A stretch of DNA of 64,000 nucleotides, from the NCBI RefSeq assembly GCF_029338335.1, contig NZ_CP119796.1; one strand, 5' to 3'. A program made the translations under genes and the position numbers. Origin of the DNA: Halomontanus rarus (lineage in GTDB: Archaea; Halobacteriota; Halobacteria; Halobacteriales; Natrialbaceae). This document shows, in pieces, positions 1 through 8,659 of the stretch (its first letter is position 1; every line of letters begins with the position of its first letter). The notes beneath the pieces were generated by a model. It was not told the origin of the DNA. It ran no database searches and saw only the letters and a list, made by a program, of their open reading frames with translations.

Positions 1-1
1 C

Positions 2-274
2 GTCGAACGGACGCTCGCGCGCTCGCGACTCGAGACCTCTCGGTTCGACGCGGTCGTCACGAGCGTCGACTGCGGGTGGCGAAAACCCGCGGCGGAGATC
101 TTCGTCGAGACGGCCGATCGACTCGGCGTCGACCCGGCGGATCTCGTACACGTCGGCGACGACGCTCGGACCGACGGCGGGATCGAAAGCGTCGGCGGGA
201 CCGTGATTCTCCTCTCGGCGACGCCGCTCGCAGAGCTGCCGGCGCGACTGGATCGGGAGGCGATCGACGGATGA
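2..274 (+). CDS. HAD-family hydrolase, C-terminal fragment
   Basis: These are the last 90 residues of a haloacid-dehalogenase-type phosphatase; the N-terminus with the nucleophilic Asp lies before the window. Two family motifs are visible: DCGWRKPAAEIF, whose Lys is the motif III lysine, and VHVGDDARTDGGIES, whose Asp pair is the Mg-binding motif IV. The substrate cannot be told from this part. The gene ends 88 bp before cbiB on the same strand, so it may be transcribed with the cobamide genes, but no direct link to that pathway is visible. The family call is secure. Confidence 0.8.
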   Translation, partial: VERTLARSRLETSRFDAVVTSVDCGWRKPAAEIFVETADRLGVDPADLVHVGDDARTDGGIESVGGTVILLSATPLAELPARLDREAIDG

Positions 275-362
275 CGGTGCCGATGACGGACGGACGGCGC
301 GGACGGGGTTCGAGAACCGGTCTACGATCGAAACTAAAATCGAAAGCGAAATCGAGGGGGAG

Positions 363-1493
363 ATGACGCTCACGGCCCTCGCGATCCTCGGCCTCGCGAT
401 CAGTCTCGATCTCCTGATCGGCGAACCGCCGAACGCGCTGCACCCGGTCGCGTGGTTCGGACGCGTCGTCGGACTCGTCGATCGAGAGTGGACGACCGAC
501 GAGCGAGGGCTGCGGTGGATCGGCCTGATCATCGCAGTCGCGCTGCCGCTTTCGGCCGCCGCGCTCGTCGGCGCGGTCGTCGAGGGCGCCCTCGAGATCC
601 ATCCGATGGTCGGTGCGGTCGCGGCCGCGCTCGTGGTCTTCCTGACGACCAGCCTGCGTCGGCTTCTAGATCTGACCCGGGAGGTGGTCGACGCGACCGA
701 CGGCGACGTCGATGTCGAAGCCGAAATTGGGGCCGGGGATAACGGCGACCACGTACCCGGGGACGACGGCGACGAGGGGGACCTCGAGACGGCCCGGACG
801 CTCGTTCGAGGCCTCGTCGGTCGAGACACGGAGGGACTCTCTGGGGCGCAGTTGCGAAGCGCCGCCGTCGAGAGCGCCGGCGAGAACCTCTCGGACGGGC
901 TGGTCGCGCCGCTGCTGGCGTTCGCCGCGTTCGCACCGCTCTCGCTCCCGTTGGCGGCGGCCGCCGCGACCTGGGTCAAGGGCGTCAACACGCTCGACTC
1001 CATGCTGGGCTATCGCTCGAAGCCGATCGGGACCGCGAGCGCGCGACTCGACGACGCCGTCATGTGGATTCCCGCCCGCATCAGTGCGGGTCTCCTCGCG
1101 CTCGCGGCACTCGATCCGCGGTCGCTCGTTCGCGCCCGAGCGTGGGCGCGCGTTCCGTCCTCGCCCAACGCCGGCTGGCCGATGGCGACGCTGGCCTGCG
1201 CGCTGTCGGTTCGACTCGAGAAACGCGGCGCGTACGTGCTGAACGCCGACGCCACGCTGCCGACGGTCGACGACGGCGCTCGAGCGATCCGGATCGTCGG
1301 CCTCGCCGGAGCCCTCGCGTTCGGGTTGGCGGCCGTCCTCGCCGCCTACTCGCCCGCTGTCGCGGCGATCGAATTCGCGCAGGGAACCGGGATCGACGAA
1401 CTCGGAACGGGCGCAGCGACGGTCGGAACCGGAATCGGACTGCGTGATCGGAACGCCGTTTCGAACGCGATACTCGAGGTGGACCGACCGTGA
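363..1493 (+). CDS. cbiB: Adenosylcobinamide-phosphate synthase CbiB
   Basis: CbiB is a membrane enzyme that joins adenosylcobyric acid to (R)-1-amino-2-propanol phosphate, giving adenosylcobinamide phosphate. The 376-residue protein has the family's signatures: DLLIGEPPNALHPVAWFG at residues 16-33, ESAGENLSDG near 168-177 and KGVNTLDSMLGY near 204-215, with several hydrophobic membrane segments. Residues 110-139 form an acidic Asp/Gly-rich insert, probably a haloarchaeal loop expansion. It opens a run of six overlapping genes; its TGA overlaps the GTG of cobS, which suggests coupled translation. Confidence 0.93.
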   Translation: MTLTALAILGLAISLDLLIGEPPNALHPVAWFGRVVGLVDREWTTDERGLRWIGLIIAVALPLSAAALVGAVVEGALEIHPMVGAVAAALVVFLTTSLRRLLDLTREVVDATDGDVDVEAEIGAGDNGDHVPGDDGDEGDLETARTLVRGLVGRDTEGLSGAQLRSAAVESAGENLSDGLVAPLLAFAAFAPLSLPLAAAAATWVKGVNTLDSMLGYRSKPIGTASARLDDAVMWIPARISAGLLALAALDPRSLVRARAWARVPSSPNAGWPMATLACALSVRLEKRGAYVLNADATLPTVDDGARAIRIVGLAGALAFGLAAVLAAYSPAVAAIEFAQGTGIDELGTGAATVGTGIGLRDRNAVSNAILEVDRP

Positions 1494-2260
1494 CCGATCG
1501 GCTCCGAGCGTTCGGCCGCGCGCTCCGCGGCGGGACCGCGTTCCTCACGCGGCTCCCGACCGGCACTCGGGAGGGCGATTGGGAGGCGTTCGTCTCGAGG
1601 CCCTCGGTCTTCCCCCTGGTCGGCTCCGTCGTCGGCGGGCTGGCCGCACTCCCGTTGCTCGCGGTCGGGGTGCTTCCGGCACCGACGGTAGCGTTCGGCT
1701 ACCTCCTCGCGATCGGATTACTGACGGGAATCCACCACCTCGACGGCGTCGCGGACCTCGGGGACGCGGCGGTCGTCCACGGCGACGCCGACCGGCGACG
1801 GGAGGTGCTGAAGGACACCACGACCGGCGTCGGCGCGCTGTTCGCGGTCGCGGTCGTCGTCGCGGGACTGGCGCTCGCCGGCCTCGGACTGGCCGCCCTC
1901 CCCGTCGGCGTCGCGGTCGCCGTCGCGGTCGCCGCGGAGGTCGGCGCGAAACTCGGCATGGCCCTGCTCGCGTGTCTCGGAACGGCGAGCCACGAGGGCT
2001 TCGGCTCTCGGGTGACCGGCGCCGTCGGTCCCTCGAGCGTCGCGTCCCCGGTGGCGGTCGCGCTTCCCGTCGCACTCCTCGGCTGGCCGTCTCCCGTCGC
2101 CGCCGTCACGCTCGGCGGGGCGCTCGTCGGTGCCTGCCTGCCGTGGTGGTGGGCCCGCCGGAACCTCGGCGGGGTGAGCGGCGACGTCTTCGGAGCCGCC
2201 AACGAAATCGGCCGCCTCGTCGGCCTCCACGCTGGGGTGATCGCGTGGACGCTCTCCTGA
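1490..2260 (+). CDS. cobS: Adenosylcobinamide-GDP ribazoletransferase (cobalamin synthase) CobS
   Basis: CobS joins adenosylcobinamide-GDP to alpha-ribazole (phosphate) to close the lower nucleotide loop of adenosylcobalamin. It is an integral membrane protein; this 256-residue copy has about six hydrophobic segments rich in Val, Ala, Gly and Leu. The hallmark HLDGVADLGDA at residues 83-93 provides the metal-binding aspartates, followed by KDTTTGVGA near 108. The GTG start overlaps the cbiB stop by four bases, and the 3' end overlaps the start of cobY by 16 bases. Confidence 0.93.
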   Translation: MTDRLRAFGRALRGGTAFLTRLPTGTREGDWEAFVSRPSVFPLVGSVVGGLAALPLLAVGVLPAPTVAFGYLLAIGLLTGIHHLDGVADLGDAAVVHGDADRRREVLKDTTTGVGALFAVAVVVAGLALAGLGLAALPVGVAVAVAVAAEVGAKLGMALLACLGTASHEGFGSRVTGAVGPSSVASPVAVALPVALLGWPSPVAAVTLGGALVGACLPWWWARRNLGGVSGDVFGAANEIGRLVGLHAGVIAWTLS

Positions 2261-2856
2261 TGTGTGGCGGCCGGGGGACCAGACTCGAGGGTCCCACGGA
2301 GAAGCCGCTGCACCCCGTCGCCGGCGAAGCGATGGTCGATCGAGTCCGGCGGGCGCTGGAGGCGAGTCGCGCTGAGACGACGTACGCGGTCGTCTCCCCG
2401 AACGCACCCGAGACGCGAGCGCACCTCGAGGACGCTCTCCCCCTGATCGAAACGCCCGGCGAGGGGTACGTGGCCGATCTCGGCGTCGCCCTCGAGCGCC
2501 GGGAGGTCGATCTCCCGGTACTCACCGTCGCCGCCGACCTCCCGCTGCTCGAGGGCGACGTGATCGACCGGGTGCTCGAGGTCTACGAGCACGAGCACCA
2601 GCGCCACGACGACTCCCGCGGCTCGTTGACGGTCTGCGTTCCGGCCGCACTGAAACGACGGCTGGGCGTGAGCTGCGACACCGTTCTCGAGCCCGAATCC
2701 GACGACGACACCGAACTCGCACCGACCGGCGTGAACGTCGTCGGCGACGACCCACAGAGAGATATGACACACCTGAGCGACGACCCACGACTGGCGATCA
2801 ACGTGAACCGACCGATGGACGTCGACCGCGCGGAGGAGCGATACCGATGCGAGTGA
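2245..2856 (+). CDS. cobY: Adenosylcobinamide-phosphate guanylyltransferase CobY (archaeal type)
   Basis: CobY activates adenosylcobinamide phosphate with GTP, giving adenosylcobinamide-GDP, the substrate of CobS. It is the archaeal non-orthologous replacement of bacterial CobU. I chose the GTG at 2245 because it gives the expected 203-residue protein starting MDALLMCGGRGTRLE; the nucleotidyltransferase loop GGRGTR then sits at residues 8-13 as in the MobA-like fold. TEKPLHPVAG and AADLPLL are further fold motifs. The frame stays open far upstream, but that part is shadow sequence over cobS. The start lies inside cobS and the end overlaps cobT by 10 bases. Confidence 0.9.
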   Translation: MDALLMCGGRGTRLEGPTEKPLHPVAGEAMVDRVRRALEASRAETTYAVVSPNAPETRAHLEDALPLIETPGEGYVADLGVALERREVDLPVLTVAADLPLLEGDVIDRVLEVYEHEHQRHDDSRGSLTVCVPAALKRRLGVSCDTVLEPESDDDTELAPTGVNVVGDDPQRDMTHLSDDPRLAINVNRPMDVDRAEERYRCE

Positions 2857-3896
2857 TCCTCGCCGCGGGAACGACCGAAACGGGGCTGATCGACGGCATC
2901 AGCGCCGCCGGTGCGGCGCCCGACGTCATGGCGCACACACCGGCTGCAGACGCCGAAATTCTCGTCTACGGCGAACCCGCGATGGCGCCCGTGACGCCCG
3001 TGAGTCCGACCGGCTGCCCGACGCCCGCCGCGATCACCCGCGCCGTGCGCGAGGTCGTCGGCTTCGACGCGACCGTCGTCGACGCCGGCCTCTCGAAACC
3101 GACCGCGGCGCCGACGGTGGATCTCGAGGCCGCACCGGGAACCGATATTCGCGAGCCGGTCGCGGTCCCGGACGCCGAGTCGATCTTCGAGTGCGCCCGC
3201 GAGTACGGCGCGAGTCTGCCCGACGACGAGAACGAGGACGAGGACGAGATGCTGATCGGCGAGACGATTCCCGGCGGCACGACGACCGCACTCGGCGTCT
3301 CCACCGCACTCGGCGAGCCGATCGGCGTCTCCTCGTCGCTGCCCGCGAACCCGCTCGAGCGAAAGCGGGCGGTCGTCGAGCGGGGACTCGAGGCGAGCGA
3401 TATCGAGCCCGGAGACTGTGCGGGAAACCCACTGCGAGCGATCCGAGCGGTGGGCGACCCGGTGCAGGCGGCCGTCGCCGGCGTCGCTGCGGGGGCGCTC
3501 GAGTGCGGCACTCGAGTGATCCTCGCCGGCGGGACCCAACTGGTCGCGGTGGCGGCGGTTCTCCGGCACGCCGACGTCACGGGTCCGCTCCGGCTCGCGA
3601 CCACCTCGTTCGTCGCGGCTGACGACGGTGTGGATCTCGAGAGCGCAGGAAATCGGCTCGATCTCGATATCACGGTGACCGATCCGAGATTCGAGCGGTC
3701 GGATCACGTCTCGATGGCCCGCTACCGTGCGGGAGAAGCCAAGGAGGGTGTCGCGATGGGCGGCGCGTTGTCGCTGGTTCCCGAGGGTCGAATGGGCGAG
3801 GTACGCGAGCGGATCGAGACGGTGTGTGTGCGACTCGGCGTGGACGGCGACCGGGAACGCACCGACCTCGAAACGGAGGCCACCCGTGGACCCTGA
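2847..3896 (+). CDS. cobT: Archaeal CobT-like nicotinate-nucleotide phosphoribosyltransferase
   Basis: This is the archaeal CobT-like protein (TIGR00303 type), expected to transfer phosphoribose from nicotinate mononucleotide to the lower-ligand base, giving alpha-ribazole phosphate for CobS. The 349-residue length is normal. The segment GETIPGGTTTALG at about 138-150 is the strongest family block; a short Asp/Glu run (residues 126-134) precedes it. The ATG at 2847 lies inside cobY, and the 3' end overlaps the next gene by 11 bases. Neighbours and family agree on a role in nucleotide-loop assembly. Confidence 0.88.
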   Translation: MRVILAAGTTETGLIDGISAAGAAPDVMAHTPAADAEILVYGEPAMAPVTPVSPTGCPTPAAITRAVREVVGFDATVVDAGLSKPTAAPTVDLEAAPGTDIREPVAVPDAESIFECAREYGASLPDDENEDEDEMLIGETIPGGTTTALGVSTALGEPIGVSSSLPANPLERKRAVVERGLEASDIEPGDCAGNPLRAIRAVGDPVQAAVAGVAAGALECGTRVILAGGTQLVAVAAVLRHADVTGPLRLATTSFVAADDGVDLESAGNRLDLDITVTDPRFERSDHVSMARYRAGEAKEGVAMGGALSLVPEGRMGEVRERIETVCVRLGVDGDRERTDLETEATRGP

Positions 3897-4944
3897 CGCG
3901 ATTCGAACCGCCGACCGCGTCCCCCACGGCGGCAGCACCGACCCGTCCGTCCTCGACTTCAGCGCCAACGTCAACCCACGCGTGCCCGAGGGCGTCGACG
4001 AGGTATACGCAGCGTCACTCGAGGAGTCCCGTCGCTATCCCGACGACGAGTACCCGGACTATCGCGAGGCGGCCGCGGGGTACGTCGGCTGCCGAGTTCG
4101 AGACGTGATCCCGGCCCCCGGCGGACTGGCGGCGATCAGGCTGGCGATCGAATCGACCGTCGAAGCGGGCGACACCGTCGCCGTTCCGTTCCCGAGTTTC
4201 GGCGAGTACGCGCGCGAGGTCCGGTTGCAGGGTGCGGACCCGCACTTCGTTCCGCACGACGAAATCACGGAGATCGATCCGGCCGACCACGCGCTCGCGA
4301 TCGTCTGCACGCCGAACAATCCGACGGGGGAGGCCGTCGAACCGGACGCCCTCGAGGCGTTCGCCGAGCGCTGTCGCGACCGCGACACGCCGGTGCTCGT
4401 CGACGAGGCGTTCCTCGGATTCACCGACCGGCGGTCGATGGCCGGACGGGAGGGCGTGATCGTCGCCCGCTCGCTGACGAAGCTGTTCGGACTGCCGGGG
4501 CTGCGCGCCGGGTTCGCGGTCGCGACCGGGGAGTATCGGGACGCACTCGAGACCGCTCGTCGGGCGTGGAATCTCGGAACGCCGGCGGCCGCGGTCGGGG
4601 CTCACTGCATGCGTCAGGACGAGTTCGTCCGAGAGACCCGGGAGCGAGTCCGATCGGAGCGCGAACGACTGCGCGCGGAACTCGAGGACCGATTCACGGT
4701 GTTCCCGTCGGACGCGCCGTACCTGCTGTGTGAACTCGAGGGGGAGGAGGAGGCTGCGGACAGTGGGGGAGCGGGACAGTCGCCAGCGGGCGACGCCGTC
4801 GACGCCCTCCTCGAACACGCCCAGGATCACGGAATCGCCCTCCGGGACGCCCGAACCTTCCGCGGGCTGGACGGCCACGTCCGCATCGCCGTGAAGGATC
4901 GCGAGGCGAACGATCGGTTGCTCGAGGTGCTGGGCGATGAGTGA
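3886..4944 (+). CDS. PLP-dependent aminotransferase, likely threonine-phosphate decarboxylase (CobD/CobC type)
   Basis: A fold-type I PLP enzyme of 352 residues, related to histidinol-phosphate aminotransferase and L-threonine-O-3-phosphate decarboxylase. The PLP lysine is K199 in SLTKLFGLPGLRAGF, and NNPTG occurs at 144-148. In a cobamide operon the likely reaction is decarboxylation of threonine phosphate to (R)-1-amino-2-propanol phosphate, the arm that CbiB attaches. That assignment rests on context; an aminotransferase of histidine synthesis is the alternative. The GTG at 3886 gives the usual N-terminus and overlaps cobT. An acidic insert lies near residues 285-305. Confidence 0.82.
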   Translation: MDPDAIRTADRVPHGGSTDPSVLDFSANVNPRVPEGVDEVYAASLEESRRYPDDEYPDYREAAAGYVGCRVRDVIPAPGGLAAIRLAIESTVEAGDTVAVPFPSFGEYAREVRLQGADPHFVPHDEITEIDPADHALAIVCTPNNPTGEAVEPDALEAFAERCRDRDTPVLVDEAFLGFTDRRSMAGREGVIVARSLTKLFGLPGLRAGFAVATGEYRDALETARRAWNLGTPAAAVGAHCMRQDEFVRETRERVRSERERLRAELEDRFTVFPSDAPYLLCELEGEEEAADSGGAGQSPAGDAVDALLEHAQDHGIALRDARTFRGLDGHVRIAVKDREANDRLLEVLGDE

Positions 4945-5758
4945 CGAGAAGGGGTCCGAGAGCGACAGTGGCGAAGACGACGGGAACCACGACGGAGCCC
5001 CCGACTACGAGGCGACCCGCACCGACGGCGTCCTCCGCGTCCGCCGACCCGGAACCGAGTGGCTCAGCACCGGCTGGAACGGCGGCCGCGCGAACGGGCC
5101 CGCGGCGTACAACGTCTCGGTCCCCGAGGGCTGGGCCTGCGACGACGGTTCGATCGACGCGTACGTCGCCGATCGCCTCGAGTCGGCCGGCTTCGAGGAG
5201 TCGGGGCCGGTCCTGCTGACCGGCGTCGACCTCGAGCACGCCCGCGGTGCCGTCTGCGGGCCCGTCACGGTCTACGCGACCGCCGGCATCTCGAATCCCG
5301 CCGCGCTCCCGATGGACCCGTCGGGGGGCGTGCTTCCGGACGGACGCCTCGAGAGCGACGGCGAGTCGGGTCGGGAAGGTGGTGGCGGAATCGGGACGGT
5401 GAACCTCATCGTCGGGACGACGCGAGGACTCGAGCCCGGCGCGCTGGCGAACCTGGTAGCGGTCGCGGCGGAGGCCAAGGCCGCCACGCTACTGGCGGAA
5501 ACGGGATTTCCGGGGACGACGACGGACGCGATCGTCGTCGGGCACGACCCGGACGGTCCGGCGGCGGAGTTCTCCGGCAGCGCGACCGCCGTCGGCGCGG
5601 CGACTCGAGCCTGCGCTCGCGAGGCGGTTCGGGCGTCGCTCCGGTCGCGGTACGAGGGAAGCGAGACGGACGCGTCGATCCCCGACTCGGTCGCGGACGC
5701 GAAGTACGGCGTCTCGACCGACGTCCGTGCGACGGTCGTCCGTCCCGGGTTCGACTAA
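4937..5758 (+). CDS. cbiZ: Adenosylcobinamide amidohydrolase CbiZ
   Basis: CbiZ removes the aminopropanol arm from adenosylcobinamide, giving adenosylcobyric acid, which CbiB can re-use. It is the archaeal cobinamide salvage enzyme. The 273-residue protein shows the family blocks TGVDLEHARG (95-104), TAGISNPA (115-122), GTVNLIVGT (153-161) and FPGTTTDAIVVG (191-202). A disordered acidic N-terminus of about 25 residues and an Asp/Gly/Glu insert at about 138-152 are haloarchaeal additions. It overlaps the aminotransferase by 8 bases and closes the operon. Confidence 0.92.
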   Translation: MSDEKGSESDSGEDDGNHDGAPDYEATRTDGVLRVRRPGTEWLSTGWNGGRANGPAAYNVSVPEGWACDDGSIDAYVADRLESAGFEESGPVLLTGVDLEHARGAVCGPVTVYATAGISNPAALPMDPSGGVLPDGRLESDGESGREGGGGIGTVNLIVGTTRGLEPGALANLVAVAAEAKAATLLAETGFPGTTTDAIVVGHDPDGPAAEFSGSATAVGAATRACAREAVRASLRSRYEGSETDASIPDSVADAKYGVSTDVRATVVRPGFD

Positions 5759-5843
5759 CGGACGCGAATCCGAATCCGAAGGCGAACGCGAACGCGGACG
5801 ATCAGCGCGAGGACTAAGGTCGACGAGAGCGACGACTCGAGTG

Positions 5844-6377
5844 ATGGGCGAGGACGAGCGCGAACCTGCCGACGACGGGGCGGCTGTTCCCGACCCCGAT
5901 TCCGATTCCGACTCCCGTCCTAACTCGGACTCGGATATCGACCCGACCGCGATCCGTTCGCTCGCGGTCGCCGCCGAGGACGTCGTCGACGCCTTCGTCT
6001 ACACGCGGGAGAACCCCGGCACCGCAGTGCTTCGAGTGACGCCGCCCTTCCACGGGCGGATGCGCGCTCGTCTTCACGTGTATCGGGTCGACGACACGCG
6101 CGCCACCGGGGCGATTCAGTGCGCGCCCGCCGACCTCCTCCCGGACGACGTCGTCGACGCCTATCCCACGGTCGCGGAGACCGAAGCACGGCTGGCCGAC
6201 GAAGACGCCGGCGATCGCGACGACCGCGAAAGAATCCAGATCGACCGTGAGCGGATTCGAGAGGCGCACACGGACGCACTCGAGGACTGGCGCGGACGCG
6301 CTCGCGATTCGATCCTCGACTCGATCGTGCTCGGAAGCGACGACGGCACTCGAGTCGACGTGAAGCCGCTCGGATGA
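5844..6377 (+). CDS. Conserved haloarchaeal protein of unknown function
   Basis: A 177-residue acidic protein. I chose the ATG at 5844; reading further upstream gives basic, non-haloarchaeal sequence. After an Asp/Ser-rich N-terminus of about 35 residues, a compact block (AAEDVVDAFVYTRENPGTA, then LRVTPPFHGRMRARLHVYR) looks folded and conserved. A charged helical stretch follows, then a C-terminal segment ending VDVKPLG. No catalytic motif or membrane segment is visible. It lies 85 bp after cbiZ on the same strand. I do not recognise a function. Confidence 0.7.
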   Translation: MGEDEREPADDGAAVPDPDSDSDSRPNSDSDIDPTAIRSLAVAAEDVVDAFVYTRENPGTAVLRVTPPFHGRMRARLHVYRVDDTRATGAIQCAPADLLPDDVVDAYPTVAETEARLADEDAGDRDDRERIQIDRERIREAHTDALEDWRGRARDSILDSIVLGSDDGTRVDVKPLG

Positions 6378-6489
6378 ATGCGAAGGCACCGGCGTCGACC
6401 CGGATTGAACTGTACTGTCGTCCTTCGTCGCGCTCATCGTCGCCTGCCTGGCCAACGTTTACGGCCGCGGATTCCCAAGTCGGCCCGTC

Positions 6490-6753
6490 GTGCTCGAACT
6501 CTATCAGGCGGAGGGCTGTCCGCACAGCGCGAAGGTTCGCGAGGCGCTCACGGACCTCGGCCTCTCCTACGTGATCCACAATCCCCGCCGACCCGGCGAG
6601 GAAGACGACGACGTACGGAACGAGCAAACGCACCGAGAGCTGACGGAACTGGGTGGGCGGGACGCGATTCCGTACCTCGTCGATACGGATCGAGAGGAGG
6701 CACACTACGAGAGCGACGAGATCGTCGACTACCTCGAAACGCACTACGGCTAG
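6490..6753 (+). CDS. Glutaredoxin / GST N-terminal-like thioredoxin-fold protein
   Basis: An 87-residue thioredoxin-fold protein with a GTG start. The redox motif CPHS is at residues 10-13 in YQAEGCPHSAKVREAL, a monothiol-like version of CPxC. The cis-Pro segment IPYLVD and the SDEIVDYLETHYG end match glutaredoxins and GST N-terminal domains. It is probably a thiol-disulfide carrier working with the non-glutathione thiols of haloarchaea; the partner is unknown. The missing second active-site Cys argues for monothiol chemistry. Confidence 0.85.
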   Translation: MLELYQAEGCPHSAKVREALTDLGLSYVIHNPRRPGEEDDDVRNEQTHRELTELGGRDAIPYLVDTDREEAHYESDEIVDYLETHYG

Positions 6754-6932
6754 CCGAAATCGGGTACCGTCACCGGCGTCGACTCGGAGCGCGGTCGCGC
6801 CTCGAGCGTCCCGCGTGCTCGCGAGGGTTAGGGACCGAAATCCCAGTATCGGAGACTGACGCGTCTACCATCACTTTCACTTTCACTCCGCGGACGGATC
6901 GGATTGACGTACCCTCCGTCTAATCGGGTGGT

Positions 6933-7127
6933 ATGAGCCTGTGCGTGGAGCCGACCGAGAGCGAAGAGGGACGCGGCGAGAACGCGACGACCAGACGCCG
7001 CATCGACGTCACCGACATGCACGCCGCCGGCGTTCAGGAGTACGTCCGCGACAGCGTGACGACCGACCACGTCTCCCTCGAGCACCGCGCCGGACGGACG
7101 TATCTCGTCCTCGGCCTCGAGGAGTGA
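6933..7127 (+). CDS. Small conserved haloarchaeal protein, unknown function
   Basis: A 64-residue acidic protein. After a variable N-terminus of about 24 residues comes IDVTDMHAAGVQEYVRDSV and a short hydrophobic end, TYLVLGLEE. Codon use is normal for the window (GC-rich third positions), which supports a real gene. There are no cysteines or membrane segments. It is separate from the neighbouring genes on both sides. The role is unknown. Confidence 0.6.
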   Translation: MSLCVEPTESEEGRGENATTRRRIDVTDMHAAGVQEYVRDSVTTDHVSLEHRAGRTYLVLGLEE

Positions 7128-7212
7128 CTACCGGTGTCGGTGTCAACGTGAATCGGTCGTCGTGAACGGAAGGGAGCGGGGCGAACAGCAGTATTCACGT
7201 CGAGACGACCGC

Positions 7213-8571
7213 TCACTTGTCGGGAACCAGACAGTAGGCGTTGCCGGGCGTCTCGAGAATCGTCTCCTCGTCGTCGTCCCAGTAGTTCGAGAAGACACCG
7301 CGTTCGGCGTAGTAGATCCGGCCGTCGTGGGGGATCGCCCCGCTGGTGACGTGACCCTGATTCGCGACGCGCCAGCGCTCGTCGCCGGTCTCCTTGTCGA
7401 GGGCGTACAGGTGTGAATCGTAGGAGCCGACCAGCACCGTCTCCGCGGTGACGATCAGCGAGCCGATGACGCTGCCGCCGACGTTGGCCGACCACACTCG
7501 CTCGCCCGTGTCCGTATCGAGCGCGTAGACGTACCGGTCGCTGCTCCCGACGTACACGACGCCCGCGTCCGGATCGATCGCCGCGTTCGACATGACGATG
7601 TCGCCGGTCTCGAACGACCACTCCTCGGTGCCGTCCTCGAGAGACACCCGATAGAAGGAGTCGTCCCAGGAGCCGAGAAAGACGCTGCCGTCGTAGAGCG
7701 GGGTCGTCCCCTTGATCTCGCCGCCGGTCTGGAACTCCCAGGCGAACTCGAGGGAGGGAAACTCCCAGCAGTAGCAGACGCCGTCGTTCGAGGCGGTGAT
7801 CATCCGCTCGTGTTCGGGGTCGATGGCCGCCGAGGGGTGGGGCATCCCCCAGAGGCGGTCGTCGCTCCACAGCGGCTGGCCGGTCTCGGCGTCGACCGCC
7901 CACATCGTCCCCGCGTCGGGGTCGCTGTACTCGGCGACGACGTAGAGGATACCGTTCCAGTAGGCGGGACTCGAGCCGATCGCGATCGCGCCGCCCAGCC
8001 GTACGGTGCGCCACACCTCCTCGCCGGTCTCGACGTCGAAGGCGTAGAGTCTGCCGTCGTAGCCGCCGATGTAGGCGACCCCGTGGGCGATCGCGGGGGT
8101 GCCGTGGATGCCGAGGTAGACCGCCTTCGTCTGTGCGGTCCAGCGCTCCTCGCCCTCGGGTGAGAACGCGTGGACGCGACCCGTGTCGGCCGGGATCAGG
8201 ATCGTCTCGCCGTCGGGCGTCGGTCGCGGAGTCGACTTGGCCGCGGTGTGGCCGACCTCGTTGATCGGGACCTGCCAGTCGACGGTGACGGCGTCGGGGA
8301 CCGTCCGATCGGGATAGTAGCCGAGTCGACGGAGTCCACCGCGGAACATCGTCACCTCGTCGTCCGGCGGGTACGTCTCGTCGTAGGGCAGGATCTCCGG
8401 GTCGAATCCGTCCTGGGTCAGGTCGTACGTCTGTGGCGGCTGGAGGCTCACGCAGCCGGCGAGTCCGCCGAGACCGACCGTTCCGACGGCCCCCACGCGA
8501 CGGAGGATTGATCGTCTCGTCTGTCGGCCGTCGCCGGAGCGCGATCGACGGGAGTGGGGAGGGCCTGCCAT
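7213..8571 (-). CDS. PQQ-type beta-propeller repeat lipoprotein (Tat-exported)
   Basis: A 452-residue outer-surface lipoprotein. The start at 8571 gives RQTRRSILRRVGAVG, a twin-arginine signal, followed by the lipobox LAGC near residue 40. The mature protein is made of WD/PQQ-like blades: repeats with the pattern YALDTDTGERVWS, YAFDVETGEEVWR and YALDKETGDERWR. Such propellers bind ligands or act as assembly scaffolds (BamB-like); no dehydrogenase catalytic residues are obvious. The longer in-frame reading upstream is low-complexity and is not used. Confidence 0.85.
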   Translation of the reverse strand: MAGPPHSRRSRSGDGRQTRRSILRRVGAVGTVGLGGLAGCVSLQPPQTYDLTQDGFDPEILPYDETYPPDDEVTMFRGGLRRLGYYPDRTVPDAVTVDWQVPINEVGHTAAKSTPRPTPDGETILIPADTGRVHAFSPEGEERWTAQTKAVYLGIHGTPAIAHGVAYIGGYDGRLYAFDVETGEEVWRTVRLGGAIAIGSSPAYWNGILYVVAEYSDPDAGTMWAVDAETGQPLWSDDRLWGMPHPSAAIDPEHERMITASNDGVCYCWEFPSLEFAWEFQTGGEIKGTTPLYDGSVFLGSWDDSFYRVSLEDGTEEWSFETGDIVMSNAAIDPDAGVVYVGSSDRYVYALDTDTGERVWSANVGGSVIGSLIVTAETVLVGSYDSHLYALDKETGDERWRVANQGHVTSGAIPHDGRIYYAERGVFSNYWDDDEETILETPGNAYCLVPDK

Positions 8572-8659
8572 TGAATATCGGGGTGGTTGGTATCGGGTCG
8601 TGATATGTGTCCCGGTCGAAACGCAAAGGCACTTCCCGCCCGCGCCCCTCCCTCGAGTC

